In this document: positions 25,853 to 38,112 of the stretch, piece after piece
How the letters are laid out: each line of letters begins with the position of its first letter
Numbering within the stretch: the first letter of the stretch is position 1
NCBI GenBank assembly: GCA_964007475.1
Contig: OZ023273.1
Span: 17,249,922 to 17,313,921 of the forward strand
Origin: Hybos culiciformis
Lineage: Eukaryota; Arthropoda; Insecta; Diptera; Hybotidae
Reading direction: 5' to 3'
Length of the DNA: 64,000 nt
Notes under the pieces: model-generated
Seen by the model: only the letters and a program-made list of their open reading frames with translations
The model's database searches: none
Told to the model about the DNA's origin: nothing
Program-made: the position numbers and the translations under genes

Positions 25853-26589
25853 CACAGAAAAAAATTTGCTCGTACTAATAACTAAATAATTCGTTAAAAT
25901 CAACGAAAAATTCGTTATTTTGGCTACAACGAACATTTCGTTGAAAAAAGCTCGTAGTTCGTTAAAAAAGTTCGTTATACCCCAAAACCAAAAACCTTTC
26001 AAATTCTTCAGCAAAAACACCGCAAATACGAAAGAAAAATTTTACTAGACTAAATTTTATTTTTTATTTATTTAATTTTTTATTTATTTCTTTTTTATTT
26101 TTTATTTTAATTTTTTTTTTATTTTTTTTTTTATTTTTTTTTTTATTTATTTATTTATTTATTTTTTTTTTTTAATTTTTTTTTATTTTTTTTTTTTATT
26201 TATTAATTTTTTTCTATTTTTATTATTTATTTTTTAAATTTTTTTATTTAATTTTTTTTTAATAATTTTTTTTATGCCCGCTTGTGGCTTCGAACCACTG
26301 TCCTAAACATTGCAATCCATCAACTCTGCCACTGAGCTATGAACTAAATTTACGGCAATGTGTAAAATGGAAAATATAAGTTCTGTATGGATTGAAATTT
26401 TTGTTTCCCGTATTTAACGATAACGAACTTTTTTAACGAGTACTAAAAATGAAAAAAAAGGTTCGTAATAGAAAATAAACGAAATTTACGTTACAAAAAC
26501 GTATTTATTCATTATTTTTCGTTATTTTAACGAGAATGTCATTAACGAACTTTTTTGACGTAATGAGTACGAGCAATTTTTTTTCTGTG
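25853..26589. mobile_element. TA-flanked terminal-inverted-repeat element with tRNA-like core
   Basis: The left end begins CACAGAAAAAAATTTGCTCG and the right end, read inverted, begins CACAGAAAAAAAATTGCTCG; the match extends through GTAC. Both ends are flanked by TA, as for TA-duplicating DNA transposons. Just inside each end lies a dense set of TTCGTT/AACGAA words in both orientations, which look like subterminal transposase-binding repeats. The middle holds a very T-rich tract (about 26041-26274) and a tRNA-like segment on the minus strand. There is no transposase, so it is a non-autonomous (MITE-like) element. It shares core sequence with the element at 52011. Confidence 0.8.
26286..26339 (-). 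ncRNA. tRNA-like Pol III promoter module (not a functional tRNA)
   Basis: Reading on the minus strand, TAGCTCAGTGGCAGAG (26324-26339) matches a tRNA D-arm/A box, and GGTTCGAAGCC (26286-26296) matches the T-arm/B box. Spacing is tRNA-like. The expected anticodon stem pairs poorly and no acceptor stem forms, so it is not an intact tRNA gene. Downstream on the same strand is a long A-rich tract, the arrangement of a tRNA-derived SINE, here inside an inverted-repeat element. Confidence 0.6.
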
Positions 26590-26591
26590 TA

Positions 26592-29500
26592 TATATAAGA
26601 ATTTTTCATGATCTCTAACCTATGTAATAAAATTTTTTTCCAACAAATTTCATGTTAATTTGGTGCTGGAAGTTCAAAGATTTTTTTAACATTTACATAA
26701 AGTCTTTGGGTATTTTGAGATATATGTATAAAGTAAGTACATAAAGTGCAGTTTTTTTCCCTAACCATTAATTAACGTTTGCCTACGTACAGACGTTAAG
26801 TGTGTAAGTGGAAGTAAATAAAATATGTAAATGTATATACCCTTGAACGATTTCATGTGGAATAATTGAAAATTTAATTATCAACAACCTACATTATAAC
26901 TTTTCCTTTCCATCAATTAAATTACATCATATTCTAATTAGAACATATATATTAATTGGAACATTTTTTCATTCATTCGTTAACAACATTCATCCATTGG
27001 TATTCTGTAAGAATAGGCTCTTATTTGAAAGAAATCGGTTTCACTATTGTATTATTCTAAATTTTTGAATGTTATATGATTTTTGTTATACTGTGGGTAA
27101 TGTATTTTTAGCACAGAAGAAAAGCAGTGTCCTTTATCAATGCTATTACTTAATATTGTAGAAATTTAAACTCATTACATTTCTTTATATTTGGTTTTTG
27201 TATTATCTAACATCAGAATAAAATTTATGTTATGGCACGAAGAGTCCAACTTTATAAAATTTAGATTTGATATAAAATGCCGTAGATAACTACTTCAGTA
27301 ATATACACAATATTTTTTTAATCATGAGATTTTAAATTTTTATTTTTATTATTTAATTATTATTTTTTTTCTTCTCAAATAATAATCTGTATGAAAATGT
27401 TCAATAAAAAGTTATTCTAATAAAAATTCAATAAAAATTTTCGGAAATTTATTTAATGTGTTTTCACTTTATTAAGTTTGAAGCAGTAAAAATTATGTTT
27501 TATAATATTTTCATGTTACTCATCAACTTAATCTCCCAAAAAAAAATATATATATAATGAATTCAAAGGGATTAGCTTTTATTTAATGTTATGTAAATAA
27601 CAATTTTTAATAATGTTAAATTACAACATTATTAACATAAATTCATAAATCGAGGAAAAATATAAAAAAAAGAAAAAAAAAAAAATAATAATAACACATT
27701 TTACGTATGCTGTAAAAAGTACCATTATTATTAAAATTTTCCATTTTATTTTCAGAGAAAAAAAAATAATATTGTTAGATATGTGTAAATGTTTTCAAAG
27801 GATAAAAAATATATTTTCCTTTTTTTTTTTGTTCAAAAAAAAAATTGGGTCGTAATTCACAAACTTTTCAAAGAGCTTATAGAGAGTGCACACCTCTTTT
27901 TTTTTAAAGCTTTCTGTTATAAATATATACCTACATACATATATGTTAAAGACATATTAAAATGTATGAACAAATAAGATTAAAAGTTATTTATATGTTT
28001 TCAGGAAATAATTTTCCATAAAGGATGATATGTGTGACATAGAAAACGGCATAAAAAAAAAAAAAAATTTTTTCCAGGCAAAATTTTTCAAAAAATTTCT
28101 CGATTATTCAGCTGATTTTCACAATATTTTTTTTTTTTTTTTGCTATACTTTAAAGGAAATAAAAAGAATGCTTTAAAAATTTAATTCTTTTTTTTATTT
28201 TATTTTTTTGCATAATTTACTTCGTTTGATATGAAAAAAAAAATTGTTTATTTGGAAAATATTTCCTTTTTTTTGTACGCTTTCATCAAGGCTTTAAATT
28301 TCGTTAACGTTTTCTTTCACCTACCATTATTCCATCAAATTTTCCTACACTTTAAATTCAACTTCAACTAAAAAAAATAAATTCTTTTTACTAAATTAGT
28401 TATCTACTATTTACGCGAAAAAACATTGTAAGTTAGATCTAGTTCATGATAAGTTAAAAAAAATATATATTATTATATTAATTATTATACAAAATTTTTA
28501 AAATTTATCCTTTCATTCACGTTATATTATAATTCATATGTGTCGCATGATGTAAGAATCATATTTATTTAAGCATATATATATACTCTACATCTACACA
28601 TTATTAATTGTTTAATTAAATAATCCTAATTAAAGCCTTTTTGAGTTCATCAAAACTGTATACACTTACAAAAAAATTTATCTAATAATCTTGTTATAAA
28701 GGTACATATAATTTCCATGTATATTTCAGTATTAATTTATTGAAATTTTAGTAAGTCTTTCATTGAAATTCTCTTCTTCAGTTTAAATTTAACATAAAAT
28801 TGTTTGTAAGTGATAACTATTTATTTAGCAGGAAAAATAAATGTTGAACCATTTTTTTTTTGGTGAAATCCAATAAAATAAAGAATTATTGATAGATGGT
28901 ATAGCAGCGTATAATGAATGTTTTTAAATATTATAAATAAATAAAAAAAGAAAATATAAATTCAAATAAAATTTTCCTTAGAAATAGATAGAAAATTGTT
29001 AAGTACCGTCTGGGAGGAAAATATTGTTTTACTATTCTTGTAGAAAAGCCATTTCTGATCTTCTGGTTAATTTCTACTTTTTCATTAATAAAATAAATAT
29101 ATATTCTACAAATGAACTTATTGATCCTACTTAAAAATGGTTTAAGTAAATTAAATTAGTTTTGAAAAAATATTTTTTTGAAATAATTTTTTTTCAATTA
29201 AAAATAACAGCTTTTCGTAGTTAAAAATGTTGTCTAACTGTGGTTAGAGTTAATGACATTACTATTATTTTATAATAAAAATACTTAAATTTAATTTTTC
29301 AATAAAATGTTCATCTTATTATATCATAATGTTAAACTAAAAAAAAATACTAATTATTTTAACGATCATGTCTAACTATATCAGCTTTTTTTATTCAGTA
29401 AACGTGTATTACATTAGAAAACCTTCCCAATAAATTTTAAAAATAAATTATTGATTTTTCTTGTATACATAATGTGACGATTATTCTATGTTATTGTTAT

Positions 29501-31789
29501 TACACACAAAAAAAAAATCACAACTTAAGTTTGTATTCGACATGTGTTTCAAAGTTTTTTCCTATACTTTTATTCTAAAAAAGAAAGGAAAAAAGCTTGT
29601 AATAACTTTTTGAACAAGTTTCTTAAATTGGATTCGATTAATACTTTATGAAACAAAAAAGGTATGCTTCATAATACATATATTTCCTTTGCTTATAACA
29701 ACATCAGAAATAGAAAGGCAACTTTTAAATTAACAAAAATTTATGTGTATTTCTTTTGACACAGAAGAACCACAAAGATGTCTATGCATTATATCTTTTT
29801 TTCTTACGTATATAAAATATGTACATCATTATACATAAATATTTTAAAACTTATATAGAATATTGTGTCTTACGTCTATACATTTTACAATATTGAAGAC
29901 GCATATACTTTAATTCTAAAATAAATCTGGATAATAACATCATTTAAATAGTCTATACAAAACAAAAACAGATTCAACGAAAGACAAAACTGACGACTCG
30001 AAAAAATTAGGGCAAATTATTGCAAACTTAACAGAAGAAGTTAGCTCAAAAAAGTATTGATGAAATCGATTTTCTCAAAATTGAACTAAATACTTAATAA
30101 TCAACACATTTTTCTTATATAAAAAGTTTTCTTAATATATCACAATTTTGACATATTAGTTAAAAGTTTAACTTCCAAAAAGGAAATATTATGATAGACA
30201 GTTTATATTTGAATTTTATAAATAATATTTTTGTACCAATTTTCAAACCAAATTGATGAAAAATGTTTAGGCCATTCAATTCATATAGAACATTGTACTA
30301 TATAGTTGCCAGATATTAATGTATTCTTTAGCAAATTTCTGTACATACTGATTATCATTTCAACTGATTTCTTTTGAATTTCTAACTATTTCTATAGCTA
30401 AACTAATATAATAAGATAGAAATTAAAAATGTAAATTTATTCATTGACTTTTTGTATAAAAATGAGGGTATATTTTTCTTATAAAAATAAATCTGTTTAA
30501 GGAATAACTTTCCATTTTAAATAAGTGTTATATTCTTGTTGTGAATATATAGTAAAAGTAATTACCTTAACTTTCTAAAAATGGATGAAAATTTTATTAT
30601 TTTTGATAAATTTATAATCTATTTCGATTAAAATTTTATTTTATATTCAAAATTGAATTAAACAAAAAAATAAACCAAAATAATAATAATGATATCTTTT
30701 TTTTGGGAAATATTGAAAACTAAATTCAATTAAAGTCATAAAAAATAAAATTTTCATAAGATTTTTTAAATTTATTTAATTTTTGGGGAAATTTTATTTT
30801 AAATCTAATTTGATATTTATTTAACATTTTATCAGTTTAACATAAATTTTATTACAAAAAAAAAGAACACAAAAATTAATTTAATATTGTGGGAAGAGAC
30901 ATAAAAATTTATTATTTTGTTTTTCTTTTATCTTTTAATAATTGTATCTTAAGGAAAATATTGTACAAAACAATACCAACATTAGGTGTATTTTCTGTAG
31001 ATCGTTGGTTCATTAATAATATCTGTTCGTAAATAACTGACTGTTAAACTTTTAATTAGACAATTAGATTAAAATTTTCTTTTATGTTTTTGAATGTTTA
31101 TAAGAGAAAAACATAAATAAATATAAATAAAGCTTCATAAGAAATGAGTCGAAATTTCAGTTTCACTCATTTGATATAAAAACCGCAATAATATAAATTC
31201 TTTAAACTAGCTACATAAATAATAATGGAATTACCCAAATTGAATAATAAGGTGAAGAAAATTAGTTAATAATAAAAAATAACTAAAATATTAGTTCATA
31301 AATAATAATTTTTGTTTCTTAAAAAAAAAAAAAGATCCATTATTTAAATATAATTTTCTTTTATTATTAATGGAAAATTAAGTAATTAGTTATTCATTAT
31401 AAAACATTATGTAATGTTAAGAAATTTTTTTTTTTTCATTTTGACAACCGCACGAATATTGATTTTTTTTTTTCAGAATTATATTTTTTTGTTCCATAAT
31501 TTTTTTTTTCTCCTTAATTATTAATAATTTAATTCTAGAGGTGTTTGCCAAAGTTGAATTAATGATACACCTATACATTTCCTGAAAAAAATATAAATAA
31601 AAAAGCTTGCTTACTTCCATTTGCATATATACTTTTAATAGAAAACTATGTCTAAGGCTGCAAAAACGGGGTACTGTTAAATTTTTCCAAATATTAAACT
31701 TCTAAAAATTGTTTTCATTTTCTTATTTAGCAGATCTAATTTCTGCATAGAAAAATGAATGAAGCATATAAATAAAAAATTGTTTTATT
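26592..31789. other. A/T-rich DNA, no feature supported
   Basis: No coding exon or element end recognised. Open frames in this interval are short and compositionally biased. Confidence 0.55.
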
Positions 31790-31876
31790 AAATAGGTATT
31801 TGTAGTACAAATGGCCAACAGGCCTAAGTGCAAGGAGGGTGGTAAGCCCTCCGCCCGTGCAACCTAAATAGGTATT
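31790..31876. mobile_element. 65-bp structured insertion with 11-bp target-site duplication
   Basis: AAATAGGTATT occurs at 31790-31800 and again at 31866-31876, bracketing a 65-bp G/C-rich insert (31801-31865) unlike its surroundings. The insert can form two hairpins, GGCC-AACA-GGCC and GGAGGG-TGGTAAG-CCCTCC. An 11-bp duplication suits target-primed reverse transcription, so the insert is probably a severely 5'-truncated non-LTR retrotransposon or SINE 3' end that primes through a structured tail instead of poly-A. The orientation and source family are not determined. Confidence 0.65.
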
Positions 31877-33959
31877 TAATATATTATATAAAGGTAAGGT
31901 AGAAATTCAATCTTCGAAAATATTAAATAAATAATTTTGAAATAACATTCACCTTTTTTCGCACTAAAACTAAAATATAAAAACTAAATAAACTTTTGAC
32001 TTACATACTAAAATGCAATATTATAATTTCATTTAAAATTTTCACTTCTGCAGAGAAAAATTCATGAAACATATTAAAAAAAAGTTGTTTTATAGAATTT
32101 ATAAGTTCTTTAACAATGCTCACAAAAAATTCAATCTTCATAAATGTAAAATAAGAAAAATTTGTATGAAAGTCTTCTCAAAATATTTGTTAATTTATTC
32201 AAATGAAGTCATAAAAATCCAATTTTATTGTAAAAATATAAAATCAATTGATTCGCATCTTTTAATTTTTCTTTTTTCCCTTTATTCAAATTTATTCCTT
32301 CTTTTTGCAAAGTTTTTAATATTAAAATACAATATATTTTTTAAAGTAAAAAGAAGGATGGTTCAATAGGTTTTTATATTAAAATCTGTTTTAGGTCCTT
32401 TTTTTTCTGTTCCAAAAGAAAATGAATGAAAAAAAAAATTATTTAGGAAATTGAAAAAAAAAGAAAAGAATTTCCTTTTTTACGCAAATTTAAATACGGA
32501 TATATATTATATATATGTACAACATACCTAATCCCAAAATTTCACTGTTTTTACTTGGATAAATCGTTAAGAATAACGATAGGTAATTGTTCCTTAAAAT
32601 CAATATTTCAAAGAAAATTGGTACTTTCAAAATTTCACTAACTAACAAGAACAAATCATATTTTAACGACATTAAGCATTAGTTATTTAATTCACAATGA
32701 ATAAATGATAATATAATAAACAAATTTAGATTTAAAAATCGATAAATTATTTATATTGAATTATCTGAAAACATAAACGCAACCGTGGACAATAAGCGAA
32801 ATATAATTTTTCTTTAATATATCACAATCAATATAATGTTCGAAATTGACTTATCATTCTGTCAAATAATTCAATATTAAAGTTAATAGTTAAATAATGT
32901 TTTTTAATAATAAATCGTGGTATCATAAGTAAACATTAATTTAACTCTAAAATTTCTTAATTAACCTTTACTTTTAATTTTACTTATCGGTATTCGGTAT
33001 TCGTAATCAATATAGTGTTTTATATAATATCAAAATGTTTATGTTTTTTTTTTTGCATTGCATTGCATATAAATAATTTTTTTTCAATTAAAAATCAAAT
33101 TTAATGCAAATATATTATTCTGTTTTAAAATACATATATAAAAACTGAATATAATATTATGCTTTCCAAATCAGCAAACACAAATTTTAATTAGTTTGGG
33201 ACTATTTCAAAAGAAAATAATAAAGTGAGTCAATAATATTGTGTTAATAGACAAATTAAAATACTGTCAAAATAATTCAAGGAAGATAATTGCTAAATGA
33301 AATGAATAAAAAACCAATATCTGATAATTTTCCTATATACATATATAATTTACCATTTTCAATATCTATGAATAAAAAAAAATAAAAAAATTAGACTGAA
33401 AATAAATAAATGTGAAAAAGTAAAAGGTTTATTTTAAATGGGATTTTCTGTTTTAAATAGGTATTTAATATTTTTGTCATTCATTATATACATATTATGA
33501 ATTTGTATAATATTGGTAAAAATATCCACGATCGATAATTAGAGTAGATAGCTATATATTTTAGTTTTAAATTTGTCTTTTTTGACAAATTTTATTACAA
33601 TAAGTATTGTGCTTAATGACATGATTGATAATATTATAATCATATAATAAAATTATGTTTGTATTTTTTTTTGTAACTCTTGGGTTTTTTTTTTTTTATT
33701 TATTTATTTATTTAGCTTAGATCAAGCTCCATTCAAATATACAAAGCAATATATATACAAAGCAGTAAACACTAAATACTATTTTACTATCAAATCAGTA
33801 CAAATTAAAAATGAAATTAAAAAAAAAAACAAATCAATAATAAAATGCAAATAAAAACAACATTCTACAAAATAAAATTAATATAAAGCGCATTGCAAAA
33901 TCACTAAAAAATCAAAAACAAAGAGACAAAAATTACAGCAATCTAGAAGCACTACTTTC
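31877..33959. other. A/T-rich DNA, no feature supported
   Basis: Nothing recognised apart from simple repeats such as an ATTT run near 33697-33715. Confidence 0.55.
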
Positions 33960-34125
33960 ACTTAATTTCTGCTTCCATTACGTTACTTCCTTCCTTATCT
34001 TATTCTTTCTTTTTTATTTACCTAATCCTTACTTCCTTTTCTCCATTTTACCTTACTTTCTTCTTTCTTACCTCCTTTTTCCCTTTTTTCTCCTCTACCC
34101 TTTTTTTTTTTTTTTTTTTTTTTTT
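33960..34125. repeat. Pyrimidine-rich tract ending in poly-T
   Basis: C/T-rich plus-strand sequence with many CTTC, TTCC and CTTAC words ends in a T run at about 34101-34125. It directly adjoins the minus-strand retrotransposon fragment. Read on that strand the T run is its poly-A tail and the rest a purine-rich tract, either the far 3' tail of the element or a microsatellite grown from it. Confidence 0.7.
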
Positions 34126-34685
34126 GTCACTACGTCAAATCAAATCCCATATGTATCAGGCTGGCAGCGATCCATTCTAAACCACTGGTTCATATAGCAA
34201 TTTTTTCAGAGATTTCTTATTAAGATTTAAGTCAAAACTAGCCTTGCAAGCATTTATTTCTAGAGACCGGTTCATACCTGCCATAGACTGTTCGGTGCTT
34301 TTCGATATGAAAAAGTTCAACTCCTCTCAGCGAATGATTCACAAACCGAAAGCCAATTCTACTAAGTATTTGGGATGACGATATTGCACCCTGAAGGAGT
34401 TGATGCACAAATACAATGTCTGCCACTTCTCTACGTTTCACCAGCGAGCTAAGGTTAATTAACTCTAGTCGCTGTGAATAGGGTAGGGGTGCCAATAAAG
34501 GATCCACATGCACTTGCATGCCTCTAATGGCAAAAGTAGTAAATTTTCGCTGTACCAGTTCAACTCTTCTAACATCAACTTCATAGTGGGGGGACCATAC
34601 CTGGCTAGAAAATTCCAGCAAAGGCCGCACCAAGCAAGTAAAGAGTGATTTAGTAACTCTGGGGTCATCAGATTCTTGATATTAT
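34126..34685 (-). pseudogene. 5'-truncated non-LTR retrotransposon, end of ORF2 and 3' UTR
   Basis: The minus strand encodes the C-terminal end of a Jockey/CR1-like ORF2, after the reverse transcriptase catalytic core. Visible family landmarks in order are DPRVTKSLFTCLVRPLLEF, then SSQVWSPHYEVDVRRVELVQ, RLELINLSSLVKRREVAD, and GVELFHIEKHRTVYGRYEP. These correspond to the thumb and C-terminal region with the usual R.N.L..V..HRT.Y-type motif. The frame hits a stop after NKCLQG at 34238, but the +1 frame continues with ASFDLNLNKKSLKKLL, the customary ending, so a one-base frameshift lies near 34249. Nothing recognisable of the element remains upstream of about 34685. A poly-A (plus-strand T run) follows the 3' UTR. 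It is a dead fragment. Confidence 0.85.
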
Positions 34686-37600
34686 ATTTATATTTTCTAT
34701 TCCTGGAATATTCTTGGAATTTAAATATATGTATCAAAAGGCTGATGATGCGAATAAATAGCCTCTCACAACCAATTGCCAAACTCAACCTTCACATGAT
34801 GGAGCCTGTTTAACACAAATGAGGCATTTACTTCCGAGTATCATGTATTTTATCATAATTATAAAAAAATTATAAAGTATCTTAAGTTACTCTTTACTCT
34901 CATTCCTGAACTCCATATGTCAGTACGTATACAATATTTATGAATAGTACACTATGAATTAATAATTGAATATTGGGCGCTATAATATTTATATATATAC
35001 CTATACACTATTATGCTGCTACAAATATGTAGTCAATTCTGTATGCATGTTCAATTCAATGTGATATACATAAACATAATACATATTTCATTTATGTATT
35101 TTACAATAAATATTAGAATATCTAATTTTCTATTTTAGGAAAACAAATTTAAAACAGGCATCATTTCAATATATAGCATTCATTTCAAATGTATTCAAAA
35201 TATTTCTTTTTATAAAATTTATAAAAAGAAAATGTCTGTTTCAGTTAGTTTATTCATTACCATAAAATCACGTCCAAAAGTTGAAAACAATATTATGTAC
35301 AATAGATACAGATTTTATTTCGTAGAATTTTCTCACTGAGATTTGAAAAAATAAAAAAAAAAAATTATTTTGATAAGTAGCTTTCAAAATTTTGGTATAA
35401 TCTAGGGTAGTTCAATTCCCAATAATGTAAGGTTAAATCTTAAATAAAATTATTTTCATGAAAATAAATTGATTATTTTGTTTATTTTGTTCTAACTTTG
35501 AATTATTGTTTAAGAATTACTTTATTATTTTGAGTGGACTATCAAAAAATGTAGAATTTGATATTGTTTACACTTGAATTCAACCAAAGGTATTTGATAT
35601 GGAACTTTAATTTTTTATTTTTATAGGAAATTCTTAGAATGAAAAATCATCTTCAGTTTTATTTATACAATGTCTTATTATTATCATTATAGATAGATTG
35701 ATTTAAATTAAATAATTAAAGTTTAAAAGCTTTAAATTTTAACTTTATTTTATTTTAGTTATTTGTTCAAAAATAGTACTAAAAGGCAGTGTGACCACAA
35801 GATTGCTTCATAAACTTTTAATTAACTTATCTACGACTAGTTTCGCATATTCCAAAGTTTATACATAATTAATATCAAAATCATGAGTATCCCAAAAACA
35901 AATGGCAACAACCTTCAAAATTATATATAAATATGTATATTATTAAAATTTTATTATTTATATACTCGTGCTTCGATGCTTATAGTCGATTTGGAATTTT
36001 TAATCGAATTAATTTGTTTATTCCAGTAATAATTAGTCTTAAGTTAATCTGTAAAGGCTTTTCCTGATAGATCGAATAAGTTAATTAATAAATAAATGCA
36101 TTTCATAATTTTTGCTCCACACTTTATTGGACAATGAATTGGACCAGAGAGAAGGATTTTATTCAGGAAAATAAAAAAATATTGTACAAATAATTCTTTT
36201 TTTCACATTAACTTTTCATTTATAAAAAGAAATTCTGTAATGAAATAAATTTCTTGATTATTTTCAAAAAATAATAATAATAATATTTTCTCGTTGTTGT
36301 AAATAAAAAACAGAGGAAAAAAAATTTAATAAAATTACAAAAAAAAAAAATTAAAATTAACTTACAACCACACAAGTTGTGGTATTTTAATACTATTATT
36401 ATTATTTTTTTTCGCTCATAAAAAGCCAAAGTGTGTTTTCAGTTTTGTTTACAAAACTTTGTAATGGCGAGTGAAAAAAAACAAAATTAAATGAATAAAT
36501 AAATATGAAATAAAGAAGCTCAATGCATCTACGCTTCTATGAGTTAAAAATTAAATAAAGAAAAAAATATATATAAAATGAAAAATAAAAAAAAAAAAAC
36601 ATTAATAGTTTTAAAACACGCCAATTACATACTCGAGTCAATGTCCTGTTCTAGAGGGATATTTAAAGGACTTGATGCGATTTTAAAAAAAATTATCGTG
36701 AATATAATTATTATTTATATAAAGTAATTTAATCCTTTTTTTTGTTATTAAATTATGTTGTACAAAAGTTGAGTGAATATTAAATTTAAACTTTGTTATT
36801 ATAATTATTATTATTAACTACCTAACTAGTTGTTTTAGGTTACACTTTTTGTTCATTATTAAATATTCGTACTTAATTGCTGTTTATTCACCTTCAGATA
36901 ATTTTTATTTTTGTTAGAAAAGTATCAACATTGTGGTTATAGTTTATGAAGGTGGGACATAATATTAATGCATTTAAAATTTTTATTTAATATATATAAA
37001 AGTTTCGGTGAGTTTCAATTTGCAAAGTAGCCAAAAGGTATATAAAAATATTATAATATTTTCAATTGTTAAGACACTATGTAAGTTGCCAGAATTTCCA
37101 GATTAAAAGAATTTACATTAATAACATGATTAAGCAACAAACAAAAATATTTGATTAAAACATAGTTGACATTAAAATTAATTAAAAATCCAAAATAAAA
37201 AAAAAATCAAAGCTTTAAAGTCAATATTACTGCGACCATATGACAACAAAATAATCTGGCCAACATCATGATGGGTAAGATTGCCTTCCCAAAAACGTAT
37301 ATGAAATATTTAGATAATTTTACATTACGTAACATACAAAAACTATTTATCTTTTTTTTATTTGTACATATTTCCATTATTTTAATAAGTATTTTCTCTT
37401 GGTTGAAGTAAATAAATATAAGTGTAATAATAATTTAATTGGAATAAAAAAGTGTTATATGTACAGCGAAATTGAAAAAAAAAAAAAAAAAACACAAAAA
37501 ATATTTTAATAACATTAAACCAAAATTATTTAAATTAAAATTTTACTTTGCATTGCACAAAAAAAAATAATAATTGTATGCAATCAGTAAATGTACATAA

Positions 37601-38081
37601 TTTCATTAAATTTAATTATAGATTTTGTAAACATTCCAGGCCATGTACATTTTTTTTTTATATTATATATATTTTTTTATTTAATTTTTTCTTTTTTCAT
37701 AAAGCACAAAAAAATATCTAATTTTCCAATTTTAACAACAAATGAAATTAAAATTAACAAAAATAAAATGAAAACGCAATCGAAGCAAAAATATTTTTCT
37801 CTAGAGTTCTGCCAAAAGATTTCTAAAATGTTGAAATATGTATTTTAATATAACATTTAATTCTTTTTTTTTTATTATTCGTACTGAATGGTCACATAAT
37901 AAATTACTTTAATTAAAGTTTAATTTAATAGAAAAAACCTTGGCTTTTCTTCAAATTCATTACGCAAGTTAGCTAAATTTAACTTAAAATTAATAAAAGG
38001 AGTTCTTAATGTATGTTCTAATAGTATATACCATTATTGGTGTAACTAATTCTACACAAAGTCTTTGTAAGTAAAACCAAT

Positions 38082-38112
38082 ACTGAAAAAACAGATAGCT
38101 GCGGCAGCTATA
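38082..38112 (+). repeat. 31-bp hairpin-bearing repeat, copy 1
   Basis: ACTGAAAAAACAGATAGCTG followed by CGGCAGCTATA. The same 31 bases occur inverted at 59845-59875, and a diverged copy is at 62435-62468. The part ATAGCTGC-G-GCAGCTAT is a perfect 8-bp-arm palindrome. It probably marks one end of a small DNA-transposon family; the other end was not found. Confidence 0.7.

Noticed and set aside
26286..26339. Functional tRNA gene
   Set aside because: A and B boxes are present, but the anticodon stem pairs poorly and no acceptor stem forms.
34465..34788. 107-codon minus-strand frame overlapping the retrotransposon fragment
   Set aside because: The overlapping frame with clear ORF2 landmarks explains the sequence; this is its shadow.
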